Positions 8,387 to 17,321 of a stretch of DNA of 64,000 nucleotides are shown here, one piece after another. Position numbers and translations under genes: made by a program. The stretch is from UA16 sp042095135 (lineage in GTDB: Bacteria > Bacteroidota > Bacteroidia > Flavobacteriales_D > Sanyastnellaceae), in contig JBELBV010000005.1 in assembly GCA_042095135.1 (NCBI GenBank), positions 18,978-82,977 on the forward strand. Reading direction: 5' to 3'. A model generated the notes under the pieces. That model saw nothing but the letters and a program-made list of their open reading frames with translations. It made no database searches and had not been told where the DNA came from. Positions within the stretch are counted from its first letter, which is position 1, and each line of letters starts with the position of its first letter.

Positions 8387-8394
8387 TATCTTTG
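8387..8394 (+). promoter_or_regulatory. -7 promoter element of the exonuclease-ccm operon (TATCTTTG)
   Basis: A perfect TAnnTTTG match in the 51-bp gap between the divergent sirtuin and exonuclease genes. It ends 6 nt before the exonuclease ATG, so the leader would be 0-3 nt. It is probably the main promoter for the run of genes up to 15.4 kb. Confidence 0.5.
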
Positions 8395-8400
8395 CCTTCC

Positions 8401-8961
8401 ATGAGTCAACGGCATTTCATCATCTACGATTTGGAAGCCACGTGCTGGAGAAGCCGTGCGCCGAAGCGGGTCGAGGTGATTGAAATTGGTGCCGTCAAGG
8501 TGAACGAGTCGCTGGATATCGTGGATGAATTCTGCGTGTTTGTCAAACCCACCTTGCACCCGCAGATTTCAAAATTTTGCACGCAACTGACAAGCATCAC
8601 CCAATCGGATGTCGACCGCGCTCCGTTTTTTGACGAGGCAATCGAGGCATTTGAAGATTGGATTGACCCGAAGGCCAGCCGGGCGGTCCTCATGAGTTGG
8701 GGGGAATTTGACAAGCGGCAACTGGTCAGTGACAGTGACCTGCACGAAATTGAGCTGCCGTGGCTTCGGTACCATGCATGCCTCCAGCACCACTACAGCA
8801 AATGGAAGGGCAGCAAGAATCAAATCGGCCTCAAATCCGCCATGGAACTGGAAGGGCTGTCGTACTCTGGAACACAACACCGTGCCATTGAAGACGCCCG
8901 AAACATGGCCCGGCTCTTCCAAGTCATCGCCAAACCCATGGAGTTGGTCAATCCCGAATGA
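8401..8961 (+). CDS. DEDDh 3'-5' exonuclease (ERI-1/KapD-like)
   Basis: The 186-residue protein shows all DEDDh motifs: Y-D-L-E-A-T-C-W (Exo I), S-W-G-E-F-D (Exo II) and H-R-A-I-E-D-A (Exo III). The Y-D-x-E-x-T-C-W variant with the early VIEIGAVKV strand is typical of the ERI-1-like exonucleases that trim RNA 3' ends in eukaryotes. Bacterial relatives such as KapD have other or unknown roles. ATG 8401 is used because the Exo I motif begins 6 residues later and a -7 box sits just upstream. Its stop overlaps the ccmB start by 4 nt (ATGA), so it leads the ccm operon. A link to cytochrome maturation is not obvious. Confidence 0.85.
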   Translation: MSQRHFIIYDLEATCWRSRAPKRVEVIEIGAVKVNESLDIVDEFCVFVKPTLHPQISKFCTQLTSITQSDVDRAPFFDEAIEAFEDWIDPKASRAVLMSWGEFDKRQLVSDSDLHEIELPWLRYHACLQHHYSKWKGSKNQIGLKSAMELEGLSYSGTQHRAIEDARNMARLFQVIAKPMELVNPE

Positions 8962-9641
8962 ACCGGCCCATGAGCGCGCTCTCCAACATCCGCTTCTTGC
9001 TCCATCACGCCATTCGGGTTGAACTGCGCAACCGTCACGGCATCGCCGGACTGCTCGTGTTTGCCGTTGCCGCAGTGTACACGTGTTACCAAGCCACCGG
9101 TACCTATGCCGAACAAGAAAGCTGGAATGCCCTGGCCTGGGTCGTCTTGCTCTTCGCTGGGTTCAATGCCGTTTCTAAACCCTGGGCCGATGACGAAGAA
9201 GGGGTTCGGGCCTTTTTGGTGCACACAGTCCGTCCGCAAGACTGGTTAATTGCCCGCACGCTGTATTACATGCTGTTGCTGGGCACTGTCAGCACCGTCA
9301 CCTTCGCCGCCTTCTTGCTCTTTTTGGGTATGGACCACTTGAGCGAATGGACCACAGTGCATTACTACGCCGGGGTACTCTTGACAAGCACAGCCCTCGC
9401 CTCATTGCTCGCGATGATCCAAGCTCTTGCTTCGCGAGCAGGCGGTGGCTTCAGCCTGATCGCCGTACTCGGCCTGCCCTTGATCATCCCCGTCATTCTC
9501 GTCTCCACACGGTACGGAAGCGATTTAATGCGTGGAATCGCTTTCGGGGATACGGCACATCACTTGCTTTTTTTGGCAACTTTATCCGTCGGATTCAGCG
9601 CCCTAGGGTACATCCTCTTCCCTTACCTTTGGAGGGATTAA
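8958..9641 (+). CDS. ccmB: Heme exporter permease CcmB
   Basis: A 227-residue membrane protein with six hydrophobic segments. It opens with L-x-x-E-L-R-N-R-H and has A-F-N-A-V-S-K after TM2, as in CcmB, the permease of the CcmAB ABC transporter. CcmAB uses ATP to release holo-CcmE from CcmCD. Translation is coupled to the exonuclease gene by an ATGA overlap, and the next gene starts on the base after its stop. The partner ATPase CcmA is not next to it, which is unusual compared with proteobacterial ccmABCDEFGH order. A second in-frame ATG 12 nt downstream could also serve as start. Confidence 0.85.
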   Translation: MNRPMSALSNIRFLLHHAIRVELRNRHGIAGLLVFAVAAVYTCYQATGTYAEQESWNALAWVVLLFAGFNAVSKPWADDEEGVRAFLVHTVRPQDWLIARTLYYMLLLGTVSTVTFAAFLLFLGMDHLSEWTTVHYYAGVLLTSTALASLLAMIQALASRAGGGFSLIAVLGLPLIIPVILVSTRYGSDLMRGIAFGDTAHHLLFLATLSVGFSALGYILFPYLWRD

Positions 9642-10712
9642 ATGCGCATGATTCAACGCAGCTGGAAAATCGGGGGAATCGCCCTGCTCGCATACGTTTT
9701 CTGGACCACCTTCACGGTGCCAATGGGCCCGGGTTTGCTGGAATTGAGAAACCTTGAGCGCGCCGCTGTCGTTGATGGCTTGGATCGAAAAGTACCTGCT
9801 TATGAGCTCATCGGCTTGGGAACGCATTGGGCCAGCCGGCCAGAAGATTTGAGCGTCGTGCTTCGCAAAAAGGAAAGCCTGACCGCTTTGCCTGTTGTCG
9901 AAGTCGTGGATGACAACCACGCCATCATAGGCTTGACTTTGCCTGATACCGTCCCCTCTCGAAGCTGGGACGTGCTGATCAACCACCCGGTGGATGGGAC
10001 ATTGTTCCTGCAAAACGGGCTTTTCCTCGATGGAGTCAGCGTCGACGAAACTGCAACTTTGCCGGCCCTCGCTTTGACTGAATTTGCGCCGGATCTGCCT
10101 CATCACTTCCCCTTTCAGCCACGCATCTTCGAGACCATACGTAACCTGATGCTGCACGTTCCCATGTGGTTCACCATGTTTTTGTTGATGGGCATTGCTT
10201 TTGTGGCCTCGATTCGCCAGTTGAGTCAAACCTCTGGTGGCTCTAACCTTTTCGACCTGCGAGCAGAAGCCAGCGTCCAGGTGGGTATGGTGTTCGGCGT
10301 GCTAGGTCTTTTGACCGGTAGCCTCTGGGCAAGGTACACCTGGGGAGCGTGGTGGGTCGACGACCCTCAATTGAATGGAGCATTGGTCACCGTATTGGTG
10401 TACGCAGGCTACTTGATCTTACGCGGTTCGGTGGAAGATGAACGACTGAAAGCCCGGCTCTCAGCGGTGTACAACCTGTTCGCGTTTGTCATCCTCATGA
10501 TCCTGCTGATGGTTCTTCCGCGATTTACCGAAAGCTTGCATCCGGGCAAAGGAGGCAATCCGGGCTTCAACAGCTACGACTTGGACAGTTCGCTCAGGGC
10601 CGTGTTCTACCCGGCCGTGCTAGGCTGGATGTTACTGGGCACCTGGATGTACCGCATCCGTTTGCAAGCGACCCAATTGAATCAGAAATTGCACCGGCTT
10701 AACAACCAATGA
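9642..10712 (+). CDS. ccmC: Cytochrome c maturation protein CcmC (heme handling) with an N-terminal periplasmic insertion
   Basis: A 356-residue member of the CcmC/CcsA family. The heme-handling tryptophan-rich motif is visible as W-G-A-W-W-V-D-D-P-Q-L-N near residue 232. It is flanked by transmembrane helices and by histidines (near residue 169 and in the SLHPGKGG loop). E. coli CcmC is about 245 residues. The extra length is a roughly 130-residue mostly extracytoplasmic segment between TM1 (GGIALLAYVFWTTF) and TM2. CcmC attaches heme to CcmE at the periplasmic face of the inner membrane. It abuts ccmB and overlaps the CcmD-like gene by 4 nt. Confidence 0.88.
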   Translation: MRMIQRSWKIGGIALLAYVFWTTFTVPMGPGLLELRNLERAAVVDGLDRKVPAYELIGLGTHWASRPEDLSVVLRKKESLTALPVVEVVDDNHAIIGLTLPDTVPSRSWDVLINHPVDGTLFLQNGLFLDGVSVDETATLPALALTEFAPDLPHHFPFQPRIFETIRNLMLHVPMWFTMFLLMGIAFVASIRQLSQTSGGSNLFDLRAEASVQVGMVFGVLGLLTGSLWARYTWGAWWVDDPQLNGALVTVLVYAGYLILRGSVEDERLKARLSAVYNLFAFVILMILLMVLPRFTESLHPGKGGNPGFNSYDLDSSLRAVFYPAVLGWMLLGTWMYRIRLQATQLNQKLHRLNNQ

Positions 10713-10912
10713 TGCTGCACACCCTCCTCCAAGCAAACCCCATCGAAGGATTCTTCTTCGGCAGTGGCAAATCCATGGTCGTAGGCGGTGTCGCCGTCAT
10801 CATCATTGTGGGCCTTGGCCTGTGGATGTGGCGCATGGAAAAACGCATCCAGCGGTTGGATGAAGCAGCCACACGACGATCCATCTCATCCAACGAATCC
10901 GCGGAAGCATGA
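10709..10912 (+). CDS. ccmD: Small CcmD-like membrane protein
   Basis: A 67-residue protein with one transmembrane helix (MVVGGVAVIIIVGLGLWMW) followed by the charged sequence RMEKRIQRLDE. CcmD has this topology and stabilises the CcmC-CcmE complex in the inner membrane. Sequence similarity in this family is weak, so the call rests on topology, size and position between ccmC and ccmE. Start (ATGATG, first ATG used) and stop both overlap the neighbours by 4 nt. Confidence 0.7.
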   Translation: MMLHTLLQANPIEGFFFGSGKSMVVGGVAVIIIVGLGLWMWRMEKRIQRLDEAATRRSISSNESAEA

Positions 10913-11319
10913 AGCGATCTCACATCCTTAGTCTGCTGTTGGTCGCCGCATTGATTGGTTCGTTCATTGCGACCTTCACGAGCACCAGTCGGAGCGTCAA
11001 CTTTGCCGAAGCAACGCAGTTTTCAGGTGAAGAGTGCAAGGTGTCTGGCACGCTCAATACCGCGTTCCCAGTGGAATACAACCCCGAGGTTGATCCCACC
11101 AAGACCGTCTTCCATATGTTCGACGCCACCGGCGCCTCGAAGCGCGTGGTGCTGAACCAACCGAAACCCACTGGCTTGGAAAACAGCGAATCCATTGACT
11201 TGTACGGCAGCGTTGTCGGCGAAGAATTTCACGCCACAGAAATGCTGATGAAGTGCCCGTCCAAGTACAACGAGAACAACCACGTCCTCATGGGTGAGGA
11301 CCTCCAAGCAGAGGGCTAA
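10909..11319 (+). CDS. ccmE: Periplasmic heme chaperone CcmE, CxxxY variant
   Basis: The 136-residue protein has an N-terminal membrane anchor (HILSLLLVAALIGSFIATF) and a small OB-fold beta domain. In classical CcmE the heme is held covalently by the His of an H-x-x-x-Y motif after the phrase V-A-x-x-x-L-A-K. Here the matching segment is F-H-A-T-E-M-L-M-K-C-P-S-K-Y, giving C116-x-x-x-Y120. CxxxY CcmE proteins are known from archaea and some sulfate reducers, where the system also differs in composition. The chaperone passes heme from CcmC to CcmF. Its stop codon shares one base with the ccmF start (TAATG). Confidence 0.88.
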   Translation: MKRSHILSLLLVAALIGSFIATFTSTSRSVNFAEATQFSGEECKVSGTLNTAFPVEYNPEVDPTKTVFHMFDATGASKRVVLNQPKPTGLENSESIDLYGSVVGEEFHATEMLMKCPSKYNENNHVLMGEDLQAEG

Positions 11320-14099
11320 TGGAATACCTGGGGGAATGGACCGGCATCGCCAGCTTCGGTCAGGGCCTCATCGCCTTGGCGTTTGGAGCCTCGTTCGTGT
11401 CCTTAGTCAGCTTCTTGTGCGGCTGGAAAACGGTCGGGCGCAAAGCCTTTTACGTCCACGCTACCAGCACCTTCGCAACCATCGCGCTCATCTTCGCTTT
11501 GTTTGGTGCCCACCGGTATGAATTTGAATACATCTGGAAGCACCTGAACAACGAGATGCCCATGCGCTTCATCTTCAGTGCATTCTGGGGTGGTCAAGAA
11601 GGAGGCTTCTTGTTGTGGATGTTCTGGCACAATGTGCTGGGTCTTGTGCTCTTGCGTTCGGATTCGAAATGGCACAATGCCGTACTGGCCACGGTAGCGG
11701 CCATCGAACTGTTCTTGACGTCCATGCTCCTCGGGGTCTACTTCGGAAATTTCCAGCTGGGGCTGGATCCGTTCCTTCTCTTGCGGGATGCGCCGAACAA
11801 TGCAGGTCTCCCTTGGACAGCCCAAGCGGACTACCTCACAGCTTTCCCCATGTTCCAGGATGGGCAAGGTCTGAATCCCCTGCTACAGAATTACTGGATG
11901 ACCATCCATCCGCCTACCCTCTTCCTGGGGTTTGCCTCGACATCCATTCCGTTCGCCTACGCATTGGCAGGGCTGACCCATCGCACGGACCGGTCGTGGA
12001 TGAAGCCGGCGCTGCGCTGGTCCATCTTCGGCATTGGCATTCTCGGCACGGGTATTTTGATGGGCGGTGCCTGGGCGTACGAAGCATTGAGCTTTGGTGG
12101 TTTCTGGGCTTGGGATCCGGTGGAAAATTCCTCCTTGGTGCCGTGGCTGACCCTTGTCGCTGGCGCCCACCTCCTGCTCATCAACCGCAACCGAAAAAAG
12201 CCGATGGCTTTGTTCAGCACGTACTATTTCTTGCTGATTTCGTTCTTGCTGGTTTTGTACAGCACCTTCCTGACCAAGTCCGGCATCCTCGGAGATACGT
12301 CGGTGCACAGCTTTGTCGACAGCGGCATCCTTCCGCAATTGCTTGTATACCTGTTGAGTTTCGTGGCGCTCGCTCACTTCATGTTGCTGCGGTCGTCCGT
12401 TTGGAAATTGGCCTTTGGGGGCATCCTCGCCTTGTTGCTTCTCGTCGCTATCAAGGGCTACGTCGTGGAAGCCATTGGTGTGTTCCTCGGCATGTTGGTG
12501 GTGACATCAATCAAAGCCTACCGCACGGACTTTGAACGCACCGAGGAAGAGGAGTCCATTTGGTCTAGAGAATTTTGGATGTTTGTCGGTTCGTTGCTGT
12601 TCCTGGTAAGTGCAGCCCACATCACCTGGCAAACCAGCCTGCCCGTTTTCAACCAATTTTTGGAGCCGCTAAGCCCACTCCTCGCTCAGTGGGGCGAGTC
12701 ATGGAACAGCCAAGTGCTGCTCGACTTGAGCAAACACAACCTCGCACCAGGAACCGATTTGGACCAGACTTACCACCTCGTGCAAGTCCCACTCGCCGTA
12801 CTCATCATGGCGGTGATGGGGTTGGCGCAATGGCTGAAGTACAAATCCACCAACATAAAAACCGTTGCGAAGAATCTGTTTTACTCAACCGCACTTAGTG
12901 CAGTAGCGACGGGTGCCCTCCTTTGGGCCTATCCATTTGAATGGTGGGAACTGCCTCGGGTTGCGTTGCTGTTCACGGCGCTTTTCGCGGTCTTCTCCAA
13001 TGCCGATTACATCCTGCGTATGGCACGTGGAAAATGGAAGCGATGGGGGTCGCCGGTGGCACACGTCGGATTTGGCCTCGTCATTTTCGGCGCGGTGCTC
13101 AGCACCAGCCAGAAAGACATCATTTCGCAAAACCAGATTGGGGACATCAGCACCCTGAACGAGGAGCTGAACAATCGTGAGGATCTGCTCATCATGGAAG
13201 GCGATACCCTCTCCATGGGACCTTACTTCGTTAGCTACCGGGACCGCTACCAAGAAGGCATCCATGTCAAATTCCGCATGGATTACTTCGAAAAGGCACC
13301 CCACACCTACCAACCCGGAGATGTGGTCTTTTTCGATGGCATGGTCTTCGAAGCGAAAGAAACGCACGAAGCGTCACCACAATTTTCGGAGGACCTAGAG
13401 GACCACTGGATGTTCATCCCGTTCCCCAACGAGCGTCAAGCCAATACGGCACAACTGTGGAAAGCGGGTGTTCCTGGTGATCGCCTGTTTACACTAGAGC
13501 CGCGCATTCAGCTCAATGAGCAAATGGGCAATGCCCCTGAACCGGACACCAAGCACTGGCTTCACCGCGATCTGTACACCCACATCAAGTGGGGCCGCGT
13601 GTCACCGCCCGAAACCGACGAGGAGGGCTGGATGGGCGGCAGGACGCACACCATGCAGGTAGGCGACAGCATGCTCGTTGGACACACGTTGTTGACCATT
13701 GACAGCTTACGAGCAGTAAATGACAGCGAGAAGCCCAGCCGCGGCTTGCTGCAGAAAGACTTGGCCATCGCCGCGTGTGTCAGCCTCAAAAACAAAGAGC
13801 GCGACACCCGGCATCAACCGCTGTACATCGTGCGCGACAGCACCATCATCCCCGACCTATACGAAGCCGAGGCCTACGGCATCAAAATGCGCATTGAAAC
13901 ATTCGACCCGCAAGCGGAAAACCTCGAGATGACCGTCTGGGAACACGAGTCGGTACGGCGTGATTTTGTGGTGATGCAAGCCTCCATCTTCCCCTTGATC
14001 AACCTACTATGGCTCGGGTGCATCCTGATGGCCATTGGTACGTCCATGGCGGTTTGGGCCCGATGGAAAACCGATACTAACTCCCGATCACATGGCTAA
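11319..14099 (+). CDS. ccmF: Cytochrome c heme lyase CcmF, long form
   Basis: A 926-residue polytopic membrane protein with the heme-handling signature G-G-F-W-A-W-D-P-V-E-N-S-S (near residue 262) and the W-G-G-Q-E-G-G-F-L-L-W motif near residue 89. CcmF takes heme from CcmE and ligates it to CxxCH in apocytochromes. E. coli CcmF is about 650 residues. The excess here is mostly a long soluble, probably periplasmic stretch from about residue 615 to 890, followed by a last TM helix (LINLLWLGCILMAIGTSMAVW). No ccmG or ccmH gene follows. The end overlaps the next gene by 8 bp. Confidence 0.92.
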   Translation: MEYLGEWTGIASFGQGLIALAFGASFVSLVSFLCGWKTVGRKAFYVHATSTFATIALIFALFGAHRYEFEYIWKHLNNEMPMRFIFSAFWGGQEGGFLLWMFWHNVLGLVLLRSDSKWHNAVLATVAAIELFLTSMLLGVYFGNFQLGLDPFLLLRDAPNNAGLPWTAQADYLTAFPMFQDGQGLNPLLQNYWMTIHPPTLFLGFASTSIPFAYALAGLTHRTDRSWMKPALRWSIFGIGILGTGILMGGAWAYEALSFGGFWAWDPVENSSLVPWLTLVAGAHLLLINRNRKKPMALFSTYYFLLISFLLVLYSTFLTKSGILGDTSVHSFVDSGILPQLLVYLLSFVALAHFMLLRSSVWKLAFGGILALLLLVAIKGYVVEAIGVFLGMLVVTSIKAYRTDFERTEEEESIWSREFWMFVGSLLFLVSAAHITWQTSLPVFNQFLEPLSPLLAQWGESWNSQVLLDLSKHNLAPGTDLDQTYHLVQVPLAVLIMAVMGLAQWLKYKSTNIKTVAKNLFYSTALSAVATGALLWAYPFEWWELPRVALLFTALFAVFSNADYILRMARGKWKRWGSPVAHVGFGLVIFGAVLSTSQKDIISQNQIGDISTLNEELNNREDLLIMEGDTLSMGPYFVSYRDRYQEGIHVKFRMDYFEKAPHTYQPGDVVFFDGMVFEAKETHEASPQFSEDLEDHWMFIPFPNERQANTAQLWKAGVPGDRLFTLEPRIQLNEQMGNAPEPDTKHWLHRDLYTHIKWGRVSPPETDEEGWMGGRTHTMQVGDSMLVGHTLLTIDSLRAVNDSEKPSRGLLQKDLAIAACVSLKNKERDTRHQPLYIVRDSTIIPDLYEAEAYGIKMRIETFDPQAENLEMTVWEHESVRRDFVVMQASIFPLINLLWLGCILMAIGTSMAVWARWKTDTNSRSHG

Positions 14100-14859
14100 C
14101 GACACGCCTCGGGTCATCGTCTTTGGCAGCGGTAACGTAGCAACTTCGCTTGGCCGGGCCTGGGAAGCCAACGGTGTAATCATCGCCGGATTTTGCAACC
14201 GCCGAGGCGTCGTCCCTCCGGGATTCACCAGCACTGACGCGCCGTGCTTCAAGCACTCCAGTGAAATCGATGTTGCGGCCGATTACGCGTTGTTGGCTGT
14301 GCGAGACGAAGTGGTTTTCCCCCTCATCGAACAACTTCCTTCTCACCTGATTCCCGTCCATTTCAGCGGTGCCCTTCGGAACCCGGACAACGGAGGTGCC
14401 ATCTGGTGTGCGCAAAGCATTCAGCCGAACGACCCGGAACACGTTGGGACCATTCCGATGGTGATCACCGCCAACGATGAAGCCGAACGAGACGCCCTGA
14501 CTACCTTGGCCGGACGGATTTCTAAGCACCTCTTTCCGACGACTGAGGAGAAGCGCCAAAAAGGACACTTGACTGCGGTGTTTGCGGTCAACTTCACCAA
14601 CCATGCCCTCGTCGTCGCTCAAGAACTCGCGAAACAAGCAGAACTCCCTTGGGATTGGTTTGTTCCCATGATTGAAACCATGAGCCGAGGAGCCATTGAC
14701 GGGAAGGCCTACGAACGACAAACCGGCCCCGGTATTCGCCGAGAAGACGCCATCATCCGTTCACAAATCGAGGCCCTCCAAGCGCATCCTGCTTGGCAAA
14801 AATTCTACGAAGCGGTCACAGCCAGCATTCAACACCTTCACGACACCCCCGATTCATGA
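14092..14859 (+). CDS. Rossmann-fold and DUF2520 domain protein
   Basis: A 255-residue protein. It starts with a nucleotide-binding strand-loop (RVIVFGSGNVATSLGRAW) and ends in an all-helical DUF2520 domain (from about residue 130, GHLTAVFAVNFTNHALVVAQEL). This two-domain layout resembles pyrroline-5-carboxylate reductase and 6-phosphogluconate dehydrogenase-like NAD(P) enzymes. The family is widespread in Bacteroidota with no settled function. ATG 14092 is chosen over the upstream in-frame start because the Rossmann motif begins 6 residues later. It overlaps ccmF by 8 bp and the phosphatase gene by 4 bp. Confidence 0.8.
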   Translation: MANDTPRVIVFGSGNVATSLGRAWEANGVIIAGFCNRRGVVPPGFTSTDAPCFKHSSEIDVAADYALLAVRDEVVFPLIEQLPSHLIPVHFSGALRNPDNGGAIWCAQSIQPNDPEHVGTIPMVITANDEAERDALTTLAGRISKHLFPTTEEKRQKGHLTAVFAVNFTNHALVVAQELAKQAELPWDWFVPMIETMSRGAIDGKAYERQTGPGIRREDAIIRSQIEALQAHPAWQKFYEAVTASIQHLHDTPDS

Positions 14860-15380
14860 CTGCCCTCACTCCCACCAAGCTCAAAACCATTCGCCTCCTC
14901 GCTTTTGATTACGACGGGGTATTCACCGACGGCACTATCCTCATCGATTCCGATGGCAAGATGCTTCGCCAGGGACACGCCAAAGATGGGTTTGCTATCC
15001 AATGGGCGATGAGGCAAGGGCTCCCCATCGCCATTGTGTCAGGGGGTAAAGAACCCAGCGTAGAAGAACGCATGCGTGGCTTGGGTGTGAAAGAGGTACA
15101 CCTCGGTAGCCACGATAAAATGGCCGTGTTGCGTGACATCGCGTCTCGAATGGGCATTGGCCTTGAAGAGATGGCCTACATGGGCGATGACATGCCAGAC
15201 ATTCCCGCCTTGGAAGCAGTGGGGCTCTCTTGCTGTCCGAATGATGCCGCAACCGATGTATTACCCGTCTGCGACCACGTCAGCGCGTTGCCCGGAGGCA
15301 AAGGCTGCGTGCGGGAGTTGATTGAAGCCCACATGAAGGCCAATGGCATTTGGCAAGGTGAAGGGTTGGTCAATTGGTGA
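14856..15380 (+). CDS. HAD family phosphatase, KdsC-like (3-deoxy-D-manno-octulosonate 8-phosphate phosphatase)
   Basis: A 174-residue type C0 (capless) HAD hydrolase. Motif I is L-L-A-F-D-Y-D-G-V-F-T-D-G (nucleophile and acid Asp). Motif II is A-I-V-S-G-G, motif III includes the conserved Lys in GSHDK, and motif IV is M-G-D-D-M-P-D. The K-D-G-x-A-I segment and length match KdsC, which makes Kdo for lipopolysaccharide. Some Bacteroidota homologues act on related sialic-acid or KDN precursors, so substrate is inferred. Start overlaps the previous stop (ATGA). Confidence 0.85.
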   Translation: MTALTPTKLKTIRLLAFDYDGVFTDGTILIDSDGKMLRQGHAKDGFAIQWAMRQGLPIAIVSGGKEPSVEERMRGLGVKEVHLGSHDKMAVLRDIASRMGIGLEEMAYMGDDMPDIPALEAVGLSCCPNDAATDVLPVCDHVSALPGGKGCVRELIEAHMKANGIWQGEGLVNW

Positions 15381-15423
15381 TAACCCACATGCGCTTCATA
15401 CCCTGCTCACTGTGCAATCCGTT

Positions 15424-15431
15424 TAACTTCG
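15424..15431 (+). promoter_or_regulatory. Possible -7 element of yidC (TAACTTCG)
   Basis: TAACTTCG matches TAnnTTTG with one change and lies 9 nt before the yidC ATG, within the 60-bp gap after the KdsC-like gene. It predicts a leader of about 4-5 nt. Confidence 0.35.
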
Positions 15432-15440
15432 CACCCACCC

Positions 15441-17321
15441 ATGGATAAAAATCAAATCATAGGCATCGTCCTCATGGTGCTGTTGTACATCGGTTACATC
15501 TGGTACACGACGCCCACTGAAGAGGACCGATTGGCGGCCATCACGGCCCAAGAGCAACAGATCGAACAGGCCCGCCTCGACAGCATTGCTGCAGCGGAGG
15601 AATTAGAATTTCAAGCCCAACTTCGCGAACAGCCGACTGTTTCCGATACCGCCAGCACCGGAGCGCTCGATGCCTCGCTCATCCGAAGGTTCGGCGGATT
15701 GGCAAGTGCAGCAATTGGCATCGACCAAACCTACACCCTCACATCCGATGGCGTGACCGCGACATTCAGTAGCCGCGGCGGCCTACTTTCCGGAGCCGAA
15801 TTGACAGGTTACAAGCGCTACCAGTCGGAAGAATTGGTCCGCCTATGGAAAGAAGAGAACAGCGCCATGACCGTGGCCTTCGAATTCAATGAAGCTGCCG
15901 GCGAATTGAACCTGAGCGATTTCCACTTTGAAGCGGAGGCGCAACGCGAAAACAGCATCGCCCTAGTAAGCCGGTCGACCGAAGGTCAGACCATCCGGTG
16001 GGAACACGAACTCAATGGGTACACCGTAACCTCAAACCTGTCATTCGAAGGCTTTAACTCGTCGTTGGGTGACCAATTTGTTTTCATTTGGGAGGCGGAA
16101 GGGATGCCCAACGAAAAAGGCATCGATTGGGAGCGCCAGCACAGCAGCATCTACTACAAAGAAGTGGGTCTCGGCCGGGATTACCTGACTGACGGCCAAA
16201 GCAAGGACCTCATCACCGAGGAACCGCTGGAATGGCTTGCATTCAAACAGAACTTTTTCTCGGCCATTGTGCGCAACGAAGGCAGGTTCCTACCTGGCGG
16301 GAGTTTGAAGACGGTCGTACCGGAGGAAGACTCAACCGTGACCATGGCCTACGCGGCAGCCCTCCCCTTTGAGATGCAGCGCGTTGGAACAGTCGCGGCC
16401 AGCACGTTCGAATTTTACCTTGGCCCCAATGAACAGAACGCCCTCGAATCCCTTGGATGGGAGGAAGCCGACCGTATCATCGACTACGGCTGGTGGATCT
16501 TCGGGTGGGTGAACCGTAATGTGATTCTGCCGCTGTACGAAATCCTAGCAACGCGTTTTGCATCTGTCGGCATCATCGTATTGATCATCACCCTGATTAT
16601 CAAACTCGCCTTGTCTCCGGTTACGTGGAAGAACTTCATGTCTTCGGCGAAAATGCGCGTGCTGCGCCCGGATATCGACGAAATCAACGCCAAGCACGAA
16701 GACGACCCCATGGCGCGCCAACAGGAAACCATGGCGCTGTACCGAAAAACCGGCGTCAACCCCCTAGCTGGATGCCTCCCCGCATTGTTGCAGATGCCCA
16801 TCCTGTATGCCATGTTCCGGTTCTTTCCTTCCAACATTGACATGCGCGGTCAGTCCTTCTTGTGGGCAGATGATTTGGGAGCGTATGACAGCGTTTTGGA
16901 TCTCCCGTTCTCCATCCCCTTCTATGGAGCCCATGTAAGCGGATTTACCTTCCTGATGGCGGTCAGCACCTTCTTCTACATGCGCTTGACCATGGCCAAT
17001 CAACCCGCTCAGCCGCAACAGCCGGGTATGCCTAACATGAAGGTCATCCAACAGATGTTCCCCTTCATGATGCTCTTTTTCTTCAACAAGTTTGCATCTG
17101 GACTGAGCCTCTACTACCTCGCAGCCAATGTGGTCAGCATGGGCCAAATGCTAGTGATTAAGCAGTTCTTTATCGATGAGGATAAAATCCGCGATCGCAT
17201 CGAGGAGAACAAAGCCAAGCCACGCAAGAAGTCAAGCTTCCAAGAGCGCCTCGAGCAAATGCAAAAAGAACAGGCGGCCAAGACCAAAGAAATCAAGGCC
17301 AACAAGAAGAAGCGCAAATGA
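15441..17321 (+). CDS. yidC: Membrane protein insertase YidC
   Basis: A 626-residue Oxa1/YidC/Alb3 insertase. It has an N-terminal signal anchor (IIGIVLMVLLYIGYIW) and a large periplasmic beta-sandwich domain (about residues 60-345). The five-helix insertase core starts near G-W-V-N-R-N-V-I-L-P-L-Y. Core features include the P-V-T-W-K-N-F cytoplasmic loop and coiled-coil region, G-V-N-P-L-A-G-C-L-P-A-L-L-Q-M-P, and a Lys-rich C-terminal tail (about residues 580-626) that can contact ribosomes. It inserts inner-membrane proteins with or without Sec. The gene overlaps the following lipoprotein gene by 4 bp. Confidence 0.96.
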   Translation: MDKNQIIGIVLMVLLYIGYIWYTTPTEEDRLAAITAQEQQIEQARLDSIAAAEELEFQAQLREQPTVSDTASTGALDASLIRRFGGLASAAIGIDQTYTLTSDGVTATFSSRGGLLSGAELTGYKRYQSEELVRLWKEENSAMTVAFEFNEAAGELNLSDFHFEAEAQRENSIALVSRSTEGQTIRWEHELNGYTVTSNLSFEGFNSSLGDQFVFIWEAEGMPNEKGIDWERQHSSIYYKEVGLGRDYLTDGQSKDLITEEPLEWLAFKQNFFSAIVRNEGRFLPGGSLKTVVPEEDSTVTMAYAAALPFEMQRVGTVAASTFEFYLGPNEQNALESLGWEEADRIIDYGWWIFGWVNRNVILPLYEILATRFASVGIIVLIITLIIKLALSPVTWKNFMSSAKMRVLRPDIDEINAKHEDDPMARQQETMALYRKTGVNPLAGCLPALLQMPILYAMFRFFPSNIDMRGQSFLWADDLGAYDSVLDLPFSIPFYGAHVSGFTFLMAVSTFFYMRLTMANQPAQPQQPGMPNMKVIQQMFPFMMLFFFNKFASGLSLYYLAANVVSMGQMLVIKQFFIDEDKIRDRIEENKAKPRKKSSFQERLEQMQKEQAAKTKEIKANKKKRK

